A DNA stretch of 64,000 bases from Yinghuangia aomiensis (lineage in GTDB: Bacteria; Actinomycetota; Actinomycetes; Streptomycetales; Streptomycetaceae): the NCBI RefSeq assembly GCF_039542225.1, contig NZ_BAABHS010000005.1:248001-312000 (forward strand), given 5' to 3'. The position numbers and the translations under genes were made by a program. The notes beneath the pieces are model-generated. The model had not been told where the DNA came from. It did no database searches and saw only the letters and a program-made list of their open reading frames with translations. This document shows positions 18,224-27,333 of the stretch, piece after piece; positions within the stretch are counted from its first letter, which is position 1; the number at the start of each line of letters is the position of its first letter.

Positions 18224-21200
18224 TCATGCGGGCCCCGACGCCCCGTACGCCTCCTTGACCCGCTCCCAGCGGATCTGCTGTTCCGCGGTGAGTACGCCGC
18301 GGAGTTCGGCGAGTTTGAGGAGGTTGGCTTCGGCGTCCCCGGCCAGGGTTTGGGCCTCGGCGGTGTAGTGGCCGGTGATCAGGGCCGCCAGTTCGGTGGT
18401 GTCCATGGCCGGGACGAGGCGTTCGGCGATGCGGTTCATGTTGCGGTAGGAGCCCTGCAGCAGGAACGGCGGCTCCGTACGCGCGCTGTCGGACTGGGCG
18501 GCGGAGGCCATGTAGGCGGCGTTGACCGTGAGGACCGTGTCGCGGGCCGCGCGGAGGAGCCGCAGGACGGCGAGCATGCGGTCGAGTTCGGCCGGTGCCG
18601 TGGCGTGGTCGAGGAGGTCGGGCCGGATCGGCTCGTCCGGCCGGGCGGCCCAGCGCAGCAGCAGGTCGAGGTCGGCGCGGCCGCGTTCGGCGAGCGGAGC
18701 GAGGACGGGGTTGGCGGTCAGCGCGTTCTCGACGAAGCTCAGCTCGAAGACGTCGCGGCGCCCGGTGACGACGTCGCCGAGGTTCCACACGTCGGCCCGG
18801 TTCGCGAGCATGTCGGGGACCCGGAACCGCCTGCCTTCCTCGGTGTACGGGTTACCGGACATCACCACGGCGAAGCGCTTGCCGCGCAGGTCGTGCGTGT
18901 GCGCCCGGCCGTCGCGGACGCCCGCGATGCGCCGGGTCGCGTCGCACAGCGGGATGAACTTCTGGAGCAGTTCGGGCGAGGTGTGCTGGATGTCGTCGAG
19001 GTAGAGCAGGACGTTGTTGCCTGCCTCCACCGCGAAGTTGATCTTCTCGATCTCCCGGCGCGCGGTGGCGTTGGGGGCTTCGGCCGGGTCGAGCGAGGTG
19101 ACCGTCCGGCCGAGCGCCGGTCCGTCGATCTTGACCAGCAGCATGCCGAGGCGTTCGGCCACGTACTCGACCAGGGTGGTCTTGCCGTAGCCAGGCGGGG
19201 AGATCAGCAGAAGCAAGCCGTGCGAGTCGGTGCGTTTGCCGCTGCCGACGGAGCCGAGCTGTTTGGCCAGGTTGTCGCCGACCAGGGGCAGGTAGACCTC
19301 GTCGACGAGGCGGTTGCGGACGAACGTCGTGACGACGGCCGGCCGGTGCTCGTCGACCCGTAGCCGGGCGCGTTCCGCCGCGACGAGTTCGCCGCGCAGG
19401 GTCTGGTAGGCCCGGAACGCGGGCCGCCGGTGATCGTGGAAGTCGCCTACGCGTGCCAGGATTTCGTCGAAGCGCAAGGTGATCGCGCCACGTCGGACGC
19501 GCGGATGGGTGCCGAGCAGGCCGCCGACGGTCTCGTGTGCCGGGCCGGGGCGTTCGTACCGCGGCAGCCGCGGGGACAGTTCGACGGCCACCGCCTCGGC
19601 GAGGTCTCCGGCTGCGGCCGGCTGCCCGGAAGCCGTGGCGTAGGAGCCCAGCCATGCCTCGACGAGCTGCCATCGGGCCGGGAGGCGCCGGACGTTGACG
19701 AGGGCTTCGTCGTACGCGTTCCCCGCGGTGTGCCGGAACTTGTCGATCAGGGCCGTGGCCGCGGTGGCGGTGACGAATCCTGCGGTGTCGGCCGCCAGTT
19801 CCTCGACCAGGTACTCGGCGGTGCGGGTCGGGACCGCGACGGAAGGCAAGCCGGCGTCGGCGGCGAACGCCTCGACGGCCGAGGCGATTTCCCGTCGCAG
19901 CGCGGCGATGCCGACGGACGGCCCGAAGGCGTCCCGGGCTTGGCCCAGGGAGCGGGCGCGCCACGTCCATTCGTCCCGGAGGTCGTCGTCGGTGCCGTGC
20001 GCCCACAGCAGTTGGGCGACGGCGCGGTCGCCGGGCGGGTAGCGGAGCAGGCCGGCCGCGGTGTGCAGGCGCAGCAGCGCGGCGAGGATCGCGGTGGCGT
20101 CGTGGTCGTGGACGCCGCGTTCGTAGCCTTCGTCGTGTGCCGCTTGCGCGGCGTCCCGGACCAGCACGTCGAGGCCGGGTGCGGTCAGCGCGGCCGGACC
20201 GTGGTCGGCGAGCAGGCGCGCGGCGAGGTACTCGCCGCGGTACACGTCCGGGGACTCGGAGGGAAGGGTCTGGTCCCAGAGTTCCCGGACGGCGTCGATA
20301 CGCGGATCGGTGACCGGGCGCCGGTAGTCGGTGCCGGTCAGCGCGAAGGCGAGGTGTCCGTCGTGCGGGACGAGGGTGAGGTTGACGCTCTGCCGGGCCA
20401 CGGCGAAGCGGTGCCGGCCCAGGCGGACGGTGCCGCCGTCGGCGTCGGCGAGGTCGGTCCGGTCGCGCAACGCGCGGGCGGCCTGCTGCCGGGCGGCCTT
20501 GAGGCGGCCTTCGAGTTCCTCCGCGGCGATCCGTTCGCCCAGGTCCTGCAGTTCGGCGATGGTGCGGTGGAGGCGCGCGACCGTCGGGTCGGCGGCGAAG
20601 TAGGCGTCGACCTCGTCGAGCGTCCGGCAGCCGTCGGCGCGGCGTCGGACGCCGTCCAGCATCCGGCCGGCCGCCTCGGTCAAGCGAGCGGTGTGCCGGG
20701 CGCGTTCGTCGAGGAGGTGCTGGCGGCGGGCGGCGAAGACGTCGGCGACTTCGTCGCGCTTGGCGGCGAGCCGGTCGCCGAATTCGTCGAGTTCGGGGAA
20801 CCGTCCTTCCAGGTCCTCGATGCGCAGGAGGATCCGGGCCAGGCTCTCGTCGCACGCTTCCGGTGTGTCGGCGGCGGCCACGGCGGTGGCGACGGTCTGC
20901 ACGAGCAGGGCGAACTGGGCGGCGGATTCGGCCCGGCCCTCGTCCTCCGCCAGGGCGCGGCGGCGTGCGTCCAGCAGCGCGCGGGCGCGGGCGAGGCTGC
21001 CTTGGAGGTCGGCGACGTCGGCCAGGATCGCGGTGCGCACCGCGGCGTCCGCGAAGTCCAGGTCGACGACGGTTTCCGCGACGACGTCGAGCCCGTCGGC
21101 GAGGTCGGCCAGGACGCCGGCGATCGGCGCGCCTTCCGCCGCGGTGGCGATCTCCTGCGCCTGTGCGACGAGTTCGGCGACGGCCTCGCGTTGGTCCGCC

Positions 21201-23032
21201 AGCGCGTCGGGCTCGCCGAGGAAGGCCACCGCGCGTCGGCCGGCCGTGGCCAGCTCGTGTGCCAGGTCCGTCCGCAGTGCCGCGACACGGTCGGGATCGC
21301 CGTAGCGCAGCTCGTCCAGGGAGGCCAGGCCGCCCAGGGCCCGGCGCAGTTCGGTGAGCCGGCCGATCCAGGCCTCGGCGCCGCGCGGGTTGTCGGTGCG
21401 AACGCGCCGCACCAGGGCGGCGATCCGGGCGGCTTCCCGGTCGAGCGTCTCCTCGGCGGCCCGGGTCAGTTCCCGGACCGTCCGGAACTCCGCCAGCACC
21501 TGTTCGGCGGTCGCGCGGAGCCGGCCCAGCGGCTCGGCCAAGCCGCCGAGGCCGGTGTCGTCGAGCCAGTGGTAGCGGTCGGCGACGCGGGCGCACGCGG
21601 CCAGCACGGCTTCGAAGGCGGCGGTGGTGGTGCCGGATTCCTCCACCAGCCGCGCGACGGCGTGGCTGTCGGCGATGCCGTGCACCAGGTCGGCGTTGCC
21701 GACGCGGCCGAGCGGCCCGGCGACCGGAGGCTGGGCGGCGGCGAACGCCTCGGAGCGGTACGGCGTCGCCCACACCTGCACCGGGTGGACGCGCTTGGGC
21801 TCGCCGTCGCCGCGCAGGAGAACCAGCATGCCGTCGTCCCGCAGCGCGGATCCGCGGCCCGTCAGCGGGGTGGCGATCTCCTTGCGGATCGAGTTGTAGG
21901 ACAGGAGCAGGCTGCGGCCCTGCTCGGGATCGCGGAACACGTACAGCGTGTCCTCGCCGTTGGGCGACCGGACCTGGTGCTCGAAGGCCAGGCCGCCGGT
22001 GCCGGTGTCGAACTCCTTGTGGACGCCGGTTCCGAGGTGGTAGCCGCCGGGGAAGACGATGCCGTCGTCCCCGGGCAGGCGCCGCGCGGCCTGCCCGATG
22101 CCGTCGAGGCGGACCACCCTGCCGGTGGTCGTCGCGTGGACCAGGTACCGCCACGTGTCCTCTTTGTAGGGGCGGACGCGAAGCAGGACCAGGGTGCCGA
22201 CGCGGGCGTGCGCGATGTCGGCGTCGGCGAGGGCCTGGAGCGGCTCGTCGACCGGTTCGCGGTGGATCTCGCCCCGCACCGTCTCGGTGTCGTCGACCGT
22301 GCGGACGCTCAGCGTCCCGCCGACGGTGGAGACGAACAGCCCGCCGCCGACGGCGATGTGCGGGTGGCGGCCGGGCCGGTGGTCGTCGCGGGTCGCGGCG
22401 GTCCACGCGAAGTCGTGCGGTGCGGGGAGCACGTGGTCGCGCTCCCCGCGCGCGTCGACGTACGTCGCGGACCCGTCGGACGCCAACCGCCAGCGCAGCA
22501 CCCGTACATCGGTCGCCCGCGGCCCGGCGCGGAAGACCGCCAGCAGCAGGCCGCCGGCCTGGTTCAGCCGGGTCAGCCGGGTCTCGCGGTAGTAGCGGAA
22601 CAGCTCCGCGACGTCCCGGCGGGTCTCCGCGGCCGTGAAGAGGCCCGGGTCGTCGTCGGCGTGCGCGAAACCGGGCGCGTCGTCCGCGGCATTGCCGCGA
22701 TGCAGGCTGAACGTCCCGCCCACCGCATGTTCTTCGGGCGCCCCCGGGGCGGGATTGCCGCCGGCGACCAGCGTCCCGCCGACCCAGGCCAGGTCGCGCA
22801 GGACGCCGTCGCCCACGGTGCCCAGACTGGCGCCGCCGAGGAGCCGGAGCCCCGTCGAACCGAACGCCGCCAGCCGGCGGCCGTTGAGTTCGTCGGCGCG
22901 GCGCGCCAGCTCCGCGGCCTGCTCGGCGAGCCGGGCGCGCAGCACCTCGAAGTCGCCGCCGTCGCCGGCGTCCCGGACCGGTCCGGCCGGGGCCCCGGGG
23001 TAGGTGGTCGGGTCCGTCGATGCGTCCGTCAC
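18224..23032 (-). CDS. giant AAA+ ATPase of the actinobacterial 'DNA repair ATPase' type
   Basis: Protein of 1602 residues. The GTG at 23032 lies 17 bases after the flotillin stop; an earlier in-frame start would fall inside flotillin. The first 450 residues look like a repeated beta-rich (propeller-like) region; residues of about 480-900 are long Ala/Arg/Glu-rich helices likely to form coiled coils. The C-terminal AAA+ module has Walker A PPGYGKTT (Lys1284), Walker B VLLYLDDIQH and a sensor region FAVVMSGNPYTEEGRRFRVP. Homologues are usually named DNA repair ATPases, but nothing visible shows a nuclease or DNA-binding motif. The conserved partner is the upstream flotillin, so remodelling of a membrane-associated complex is equally plausible. 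Confidence 0.8.
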   Translation of the reverse strand: MTDASTDPTTYPGAPAGPVRDAGDGGDFEVLRARLAEQAAELARRADELNGRRLAAFGSTGLRLLGGASLGTVGDGVLRDLAWVGGTLVAGGNPAPGAPEEHAVGGTFSLHRGNAADDAPGFAHADDDPGLFTAAETRRDVAELFRYYRETRLTRLNQAGGLLLAVFRAGPRATDVRVLRWRLASDGSATYVDARGERDHVLPAPHDFAWTAATRDDHRPGRHPHIAVGGGLFVSTVGGTLSVRTVDDTETVRGEIHREPVDEPLQALADADIAHARVGTLVLLRVRPYKEDTWRYLVHATTTGRVVRLDGIGQAARRLPGDDGIVFPGGYHLGTGVHKEFDTGTGGLAFEHQVRSPNGEDTLYVFRDPEQGRSLLLSYNSIRKEIATPLTGRGSALRDDGMLVLLRGDGEPKRVHPVQVWATPYRSEAFAAAQPPVAGPLGRVGNADLVHGIADSHAVARLVEESGTTTAAFEAVLAACARVADRYHWLDDTGLGGLAEPLGRLRATAEQVLAEFRTVRELTRAAEETLDREAARIAALVRRVRTDNPRGAEAWIGRLTELRRALGGLASLDELRYGDPDRVAALRTDLAHELATAGRRAVAFLGEPDALADQREAVAELVAQAQEIATAAEGAPIAGVLADLADGLDVVAETVVDLDFADAAVRTAILADVADLQGSLARARALLDARRRALAEDEGRAESAAQFALLVQTVATAVAAADTPEACDESLARILLRIEDLEGRFPELDEFGDRLAAKRDEVADVFAARRQHLLDERARHTARLTEAAGRMLDGVRRRADGCRTLDEVDAYFAADPTVARLHRTIAELQDLGERIAAEELEGRLKAARQQAARALRDRTDLADADGGTVRLGRHRFAVARQSVNLTLVPHDGHLAFALTGTDYRRPVTDPRIDAVRELWDQTLPSESPDVYRGEYLAARLLADHGPAALTAPGLDVLVRDAAQAAHDEGYERGVHDHDATAILAALLRLHTAAGLLRYPPGDRAVAQLLWAHGTDDDLRDEWTWRARSLGQARDAFGPSVGIAALRREIASAVEAFAADAGLPSVAVPTRTAEYLVEELAADTAGFVTATAATALIDKFRHTAGNAYDEALVNVRRLPARWQLVEAWLGSYATASGQPAAAGDLAEAVAVELSPRLPRYERPGPAHETVGGLLGTHPRVRRGAITLRFDEILARVGDFHDHRRPAFRAYQTLRGELVAAERARLRVDEHRPAVVTTFVRNRLVDEVYLPLVGDNLAKQLGSVGSGKRTDSHGLLLLISPPGYGKTTLVEYVAERLGMLLVKIDGPALGRTVTSLDPAEAPNATARREIEKINFAVEAGNNVLLYLDDIQHTSPELLQKFIPLCDATRRIAGVRDGRAHTHDLRGKRFAVVMSGNPYTEEGRRFRVPDMLANRADVWNLGDVVTGRRDVFELSFVENALTANPVLAPLAERGRADLDLLLRWAARPDEPIRPDLLDHATAPAELDRMLAVLRLLRAARDTVLTVNAAYMASAAQSDSARTEPPFLLQGSYRNMNRIAERLVPAMDTTELAALITGHYTAEAQTLAGDAEANLLKLAELRGVLTAEQQIRWERVKEAYGASGPA

Positions 23033-23048
23033 CGCTGCGCCGCGCCTT

Positions 23049-25025
23049 TCAGTTCTTGACGCCGTTGGCACCGGGCAGTCCGGCTGCCCCGCCCGCGGTG
23101 TCGGGGCCGAGGCGGCCGTCCCGCATGAGCTGCATGAGCGCCGCCGAGACGGTCATGTTCTGCACGTCCGCGGTGCCGAGGGAGCCGAGGATCTGCTTCA
23201 GGTCCGCGGTGAAGTCCGCGCTGCCGTCCATCCACGGTCCGGCCAGGGCCTTGACGGTGTCCGAGTTCTGCACGAAACCGTCGACGCCCTTGCCGAGCGA
23301 GATCGCCCCGACGAGGCGGTCGAAGAAGACGCTCTCGCCGCCGACGATGCTGATGTCGGCGTTCTCCAGCCCGGTCGCCAGAACGGTGGCCTGGGCTTCG
23401 GCGACCTGCCGCTGCACGTCGAGCCCGGCGAGCCGGACTTCCTTCTCCGCGGCGAGCCGCAGGCGGTACTCCTCGTGTCCGCGCGACGCTTCGTCCAACG
23501 CGGCCATCGCGGCGGCCTTCTCGGTCAGGCCCGCGGCCTCGGACTTGAGCTTCAGCCCGATCGCCTCGGCCTCGACGGCCGCCTTGCGCTCGGCGACCAG
23601 CGCCTCGGCCTGCCCGACCTTCTCCAGTGCCGCGGCGCTCCGCTCCTGCACCAGCACCTCCGCCAAGCCCTCCGCGGCGGCCTCGGCTTGCGTCCCCTCG
23701 GCCAGCCGCACCTTCGCCCGGGCCTCCAGCTCCGCGGCGTCCTGGCGAGCCTTGGCCAGCGTCAGCTGCTCGCGCGCCTTGTGCGCCGCGGCCTGCTCGG
23801 CGGCCTCGGCCGCCTTTATGCCCTTGACCAGGTTCTCCTGCGCTTCCGCCTCGGCCCGGATCACGATGGCCGCGCGCTCCCGCTCGGCCTCCTCGACGGC
23901 CCGCAGGCGCTTGATGCTCTCCTCCTGCTCGGCGACGGTCCGGTCCACCGCGACGCGTTCCCGGATCACCTCGGCGATGTCGCGCCGCTCGGTCTCCACT
24001 TCGCGGTTCGCCGCGATCCGGGTCAGCTCGGTCTCGCGTTCGCGGGCGATGACCTCCAGCTGCCGGTCCTTCTCGATGCGCTCGTTCTCCACCGCGATGA
24101 CCCGCTCGCGGTTCTTCTCCGCGACCACGACCTCGCGCGCCACGTTCTCGCGCTGCACGCCGAGGTGCTCCTCGGTCTTGTAGTACGCGGTCTGCGCGCG
24201 CAGCCGCTCCTCTTCCTGGACCCGGGCGGTCTCGGCTTCCTCGCGGGCGCGCACCGTGGCGATCTCGCGGGCCTGCTTGATCTCCGCGTCGGCCTGCCGG
24301 CGTTCCAGTTCCAGGATCGCTTCGCGCGCGTCGACGTTCTGCCGGGTGATCTCCTTCTCCTCGGTCCGGCGGAACTCGTTGGTGCGGACGTGCTCCACCG
24401 CGGTCAGCTCGGTGATCTTGCGGATGCCTTGCGCGTCGAGGATGTTGGCGGAGTCCAGGCTCGTCACCGGGGTCTGCTCGAGGTAGTCGATCGCCGCGTC
24501 CTCGAGGCTGTAGCCGTTGAGGTCGGTGCCGATGACCTGGATGATCCGGTCGCGGAACTCCTCGCGGTGCGTATAGAGGTCGGTGAAGTCGAGCTGTTTG
24601 CCGACGGTCTTGAGCGCCTCGGAGAACTTGGCGCTGAAGAACTCCTGGAGGATCTTGGCGTCGCTGGCCCGGGCGCTGCCGATGGCCTGGGCGACCTTGA
24701 CGACGTCCTCGACGGTCTTGTTCACCCGCAGGAAGAACGAGATGCGAATGTCGGCGCGGATGTTGTCGCGGCAGATCAGGCCGTCCCGGCCCGAGCGGTG
24801 CACCTCGATCGTCTTGACCGAGATGTCCATGACCTCGGCCTTGTGCAGGATCGGCAGCACCACCTGGCCGGTGAAGGTGACGTCCACCCGGCGGGTCTTG
24901 GAGACGATCAGCGCCTTGCCCTGTTCGACCTTGCGGTACAGGCGGCTGACCACCAGCAGCATGGCGAGACCGATGAGCAGGACCACGGCGACGAACACGG
25001 CCAGGCCCACACCAATGGCATTCAT
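23049..25025 (-). CDS. flotillin / SPFH domain protein
   Basis: Membrane scaffold protein of 658 residues. One N-terminal transmembrane helix (about residues 5-27) is followed by an SPFH/band-7 domain (28-210; for example TGQVVLPILHKAEVMDISVK) and a very long charged coiled coil (about 220-560) rich in Glu-Ala-Arg, then a flotillin C-terminal region (VGGESVFFDRLVGAISLGKG). Flotillins oligomerise into large membrane assemblies that organise lipid microdomains. The upstream gene encodes an NfeD/YqiJ-type OB-fold membrane protein, the classical flotillin partner (compare YuaF-YuaG in Bacillus), and the downstream gene a giant AAA+ ATPase. The three lie within 17-51 bases of one another on one strand. 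Confidence 0.92.
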   Translation of the reverse strand: MNAIGVGLAVFVAVVLLIGLAMLLVVSRLYRKVEQGKALIVSKTRRVDVTFTGQVVLPILHKAEVMDISVKTIEVHRSGRDGLICRDNIRADIRISFFLRVNKTVEDVVKVAQAIGSARASDAKILQEFFSAKFSEALKTVGKQLDFTDLYTHREEFRDRIIQVIGTDLNGYSLEDAAIDYLEQTPVTSLDSANILDAQGIRKITELTAVEHVRTNEFRRTEEKEITRQNVDAREAILELERRQADAEIKQAREIATVRAREEAETARVQEEERLRAQTAYYKTEEHLGVQRENVAREVVVAEKNRERVIAVENERIEKDRQLEVIARERETELTRIAANREVETERRDIAEVIRERVAVDRTVAEQEESIKRLRAVEEAERERAAIVIRAEAEAQENLVKGIKAAEAAEQAAAHKAREQLTLAKARQDAAELEARAKVRLAEGTQAEAAAEGLAEVLVQERSAAALEKVGQAEALVAERKAAVEAEAIGLKLKSEAAGLTEKAAAMAALDEASRGHEEYRLRLAAEKEVRLAGLDVQRQVAEAQATVLATGLENADISIVGGESVFFDRLVGAISLGKGVDGFVQNSDTVKALAGPWMDGSADFTADLKQILGSLGTADVQNMTVSAALMQLMRDGRLGPDTAGGAAGLPGANGVKN

Positions 25026-25075
25026 GAGACATCCTTAGCGAAGCGGTCGGCCCGCACGAGAGCGGCCGACGAAGC

Positions 25076-25690
25076 TCAGGCGAGCGGGGCCCCCGGGTCC
25101 AGCGCCGCGTCGAAGGGCGCGACCCAGAAGAACTCCCCCGGCTCGTCGTAGGCGTACAGCAGCCCGGTTCCCCCGGCCGCGAACACGTCGGTGCCGGTCT
25201 GACGGACCTGGACGACGGCCGTGGCGCCGTCCCGCGCGGTCACCTCGGCTTGACCGAAGCGCCCGTCGACCCGTCCGGTCCGGATGACGCACGTCAGACC
25301 GATGAAGTCGTGGCGGGACGGCCCGGGTTCGTCGGGGAACAAGTGCCGCAGCGGATGCAGCACCACGCGGGTCGCGAGCCAAGCGGCGAAGACGGCCGCG
25401 GCGAGCACCCCCACGTCCACGACCGCGCGCATCCCGGCGGAAGGGGCGGCGCTCCCGAACAGGACTCCGCCGACCAGGCTCAGCACCCACGCCATGGCGA
25501 CCCACAGCGACACCGACACCGTCGGCGGCACCCCGCCGAGCCCCAACACGTCCCCGGCGGACCCGTCTTCGAAGGAGTCGTGCTCGACCGCGCCGACGAG
25601 GACGCACAGCCAGAACGCCACGACGACGACCAGGGCGAACGTGAAGACCACGGCCGGGAACGCCAGCACCACGGCGGCAAATTCGTCCAT
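25076..25690 (-). CDS. NfeD/YqiJ-like OB-fold membrane protein
   Basis: Protein of 204 residues with an N-terminal hydrophobic helix (about 5-35), two further membrane segments (about 60-85 and 90-115) and a C-terminal beta-rich OB-like domain (FIGLTCVIRTGRVDGRFGQAEVT). This is the layout of YqiJ/YuaF proteins, which accompany flotillins. The ATG at 25690 has AGGGGGTGG upstream; the longer frame to 25831 is Pro-rich low complexity and was rejected. First gene of the flotillin operon, divergent from pucR. Its promoter must lie in the 228-base gap that also holds a TTGCCG dyad. Confidence 0.85.
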   Translation of the reverse strand: MDEFAAVVLAFPAVVFTFALVVVVAFWLCVLVGAVEHDSFEDGSAGDVLGLGGVPPTVSVSLWVAMAWVLSLVGGVLFGSAAPSAGMRAVVDVGVLAAAVFAAWLATRVVLHPLRHLFPDEPGPSRHDFIGLTCVIRTGRVDGRFGQAEVTARDGATAVVQVRQTGTDVFAAGGTGLLYAYDEPGEFFWVAPFDAALDPGAPLA

Positions 25691-25829
25691 CGACGCCACC
25701 CCCTCGTCCGCATACGCCCGACAGCGACCGGTGCGCGCCCCGCCGCCGCCTCGGGTACCTGCCGGAGGCGGCGGCGGGGCCGCGATCCCCCCGTGCCCCA
25801 CATCCTGCGTGCACAACGGCTCCGCGCAC

Positions 25830-25848
25830 ATTGCCGACCCCCGGCAAT
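25830..25848. promoter_or_regulatory. dyad operator candidate 1 (TTGCCG-N5-CGGCAA)
   Basis: ATTGCCG-ACCCC-CGGCAAT, perfect 7-bp arms, in the divergent gap between the NfeD-flotillin operon and pucR, 70 bases before the pucR start. The same core occurs just after pucR at 27055-27079, which argues for a site of a specific regulator, most simply PucR itself. Confidence 0.7.
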
Positions 25849-25918
25849 CTTTACGCTTTCTTTATGCCAGACTCGGCCCGCAGGCCCCCGAGGCGGGAGA
25901 AGGAGAGCACGAGCAGCC

Positions 25919-27004
25919 GTGGAGATACCCGAGGAATACGTGGACGGCTTCACGGAAGCCCTCGCCGAGGTCTCGCAGACCGGACGGCGCCTCACCCGCG
26001 ACGAACTCGACGCCCGCCGCGCCCTCGGCGAACGCGCCGCCGAACACGGGTACAGCCTCCGCCGGGTGGTCGCCGCGCACCTGTCCGCCGCGTGTGCCGC
26101 TTGGCCCACCTTGCCCGGCGCCGCGAGCGCCGCGACCGCCCGCGAGATGAGCGCCGTCACCGCGGGCTTGCTGGAGGCCGTCCGCCAAGCCGTCGACGCC
26201 GCGGGCGAGGGATACGACCACGCCCAGCGCCTGGCGGTCCGTCAGGAAGAGGCCGCACGCCGCGAGTTCGTCGACGACCTGCTCTACGGGCGCAGCGACT
26301 TGAACCGGCTCGCCGAACGCGCCGAACGCTTCGGACTGCGCCTCGCCCACGAACACGCCGCCGCCGTCGCCACCGGCCCGGAGCCATATGACGACACCCA
26401 CCCGGTCACCCGCCGCGTCGAACAGGCCCTGGTCACCCGCTTCGGCGCCCGGCGCATCCTGCTGGCCACCAAGGAAGGCCGGCTGATCTGCGTGGCGCCC
26501 GGCTCCCAGGACGACATGCTCGTCTACTTCGCCGAGCAGGCACGCGCCGCCACCGACGGCGGACGGGTGGCCATCGGCCGGGCCCACCCGGGCCCCGGCG
26601 GCGTCGTCCACTCGTACGAAGAGGCCCTCAACGCCCTCGACCTCGCCGAACGCATGCCCCTCACCACGCCGGTCCTGTACGCGGCGGACCTGCTGGTCTT
26701 CCCCGTCCTCACCCGCGACCGCCACGCCATGGCCGACCTGGTCCGCACCGCCCTCGGCCCGCTGCGCGACGCCCGCGGCGGCGCCCAGCCGCTCCTGGAC
26801 ACCCTGTGGGCGTACTTCGACTCCGGCTGCGTCGCCGCCGAGACCGCCCGCCGCCTGCGCCTGGGCGTCCGCACCGTCACCTACCGCCTCGACCGCATCA
26901 AGACCCTCACCGGCTCCGACCCCGCGGACCCCCTCCACCGCTACGTCCTCCACACCGCGGTCATCGGCGCCAAACTCCTCGACTGGCCGGCGAAGGAGCT
27001 GTGA
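25919..27004 (+). CDS. PucR family transcriptional regulator
   Basis: Regulator of 361 residues. The GTG at 25919 is preceded by GGAGAAGGAGA; the reading frame continues upstream only as the shadow of the opposite gene. Residues 1-130 are a helical sensor-like region (RRVVAAHLSAACAAWP), followed by the GGDEF-related CdaR domain (about 150-270) and a C-terminal PucR helix-turn-helix near residues 290-345 (LLDTLWAYFDSGCVAAETA, RLRLGVRTVTYRLDRIKTLTG). Members respond to small metabolites. It is flanked by two copies of one dyad and is divergent from the NfeD-flotillin-AAA operon, so autoregulation and control of that operon and of the downstream membrane protein are the natural reading. Confidence 0.9.
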   Translation: MEIPEEYVDGFTEALAEVSQTGRRLTRDELDARRALGERAAEHGYSLRRVVAAHLSAACAAWPTLPGAASAATAREMSAVTAGLLEAVRQAVDAAGEGYDHAQRLAVRQEEAARREFVDDLLYGRSDLNRLAERAERFGLRLAHEHAAAVATGPEPYDDTHPVTRRVEQALVTRFGARRILLATKEGRLICVAPGSQDDMLVYFAEQARAATDGGRVAIGRAHPGPGGVVHSYEEALNALDLAERMPLTTPVLYAADLLVFPVLTRDRHAMADLVRTALGPLRDARGGAQPLLDTLWAYFDSGCVAAETARRLRLGVRTVTYRLDRIKTLTGSDPADPLHRYVLHTAVIGAKLLDWPAKEL

Positions 27005-27054
27005 AGGCAGGCGCACGCCCCCGCCCGCAACAGCGTCCGGGAATGCGCCCCGAC

Positions 27055-27079
27055 ACCGTTGCCGATTCCCGGCAACGGT
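27055..27079. promoter_or_regulatory. dyad operator candidate 2 (TTGCCG-N5-CGGCAA)
   Basis: ACCGTTGCCG-ATTCC-CGGCAACGGT, perfect 10-bp arms, 50 bases after the pucR stop and upstream of the next membrane-protein gene. It shares the core and the 5-base spacing with the site at 25830-25848. The remaining bases of the 27005-27333 gap show no credible gene. Confidence 0.75.
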
Positions 27080-27333
27080 CGTCCGGCCCTCACGTGCGTG
27101 CGATCGTCTCCGTACCTCGATCGGCACCATGCGGTTCACGCGGTGAGGAAGCGTCCGATCTCCTCGAAGGCCGCGCGACCTTGGCGGGAGGGGTACTGAC
27201 CGCGGCGGATGTGATGCGGTCTGCCCAGGACGCGAAGTTCACCGCCGTGTTGGGCGCGGCAGTCGTGCGGCATCCAGCCCACCGTCGGCGTTGCGCACCG
27301 GCGGTGTTTCGCCGCGCGTTTAGTCTCGGCCCT

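Noticed and set aside
19430..23059. 1209-codon plus-strand frame under the giant ATPase
   Set aside because: Antisense shadow; the minus strand carries clear Walker motifs and a continuous operon.
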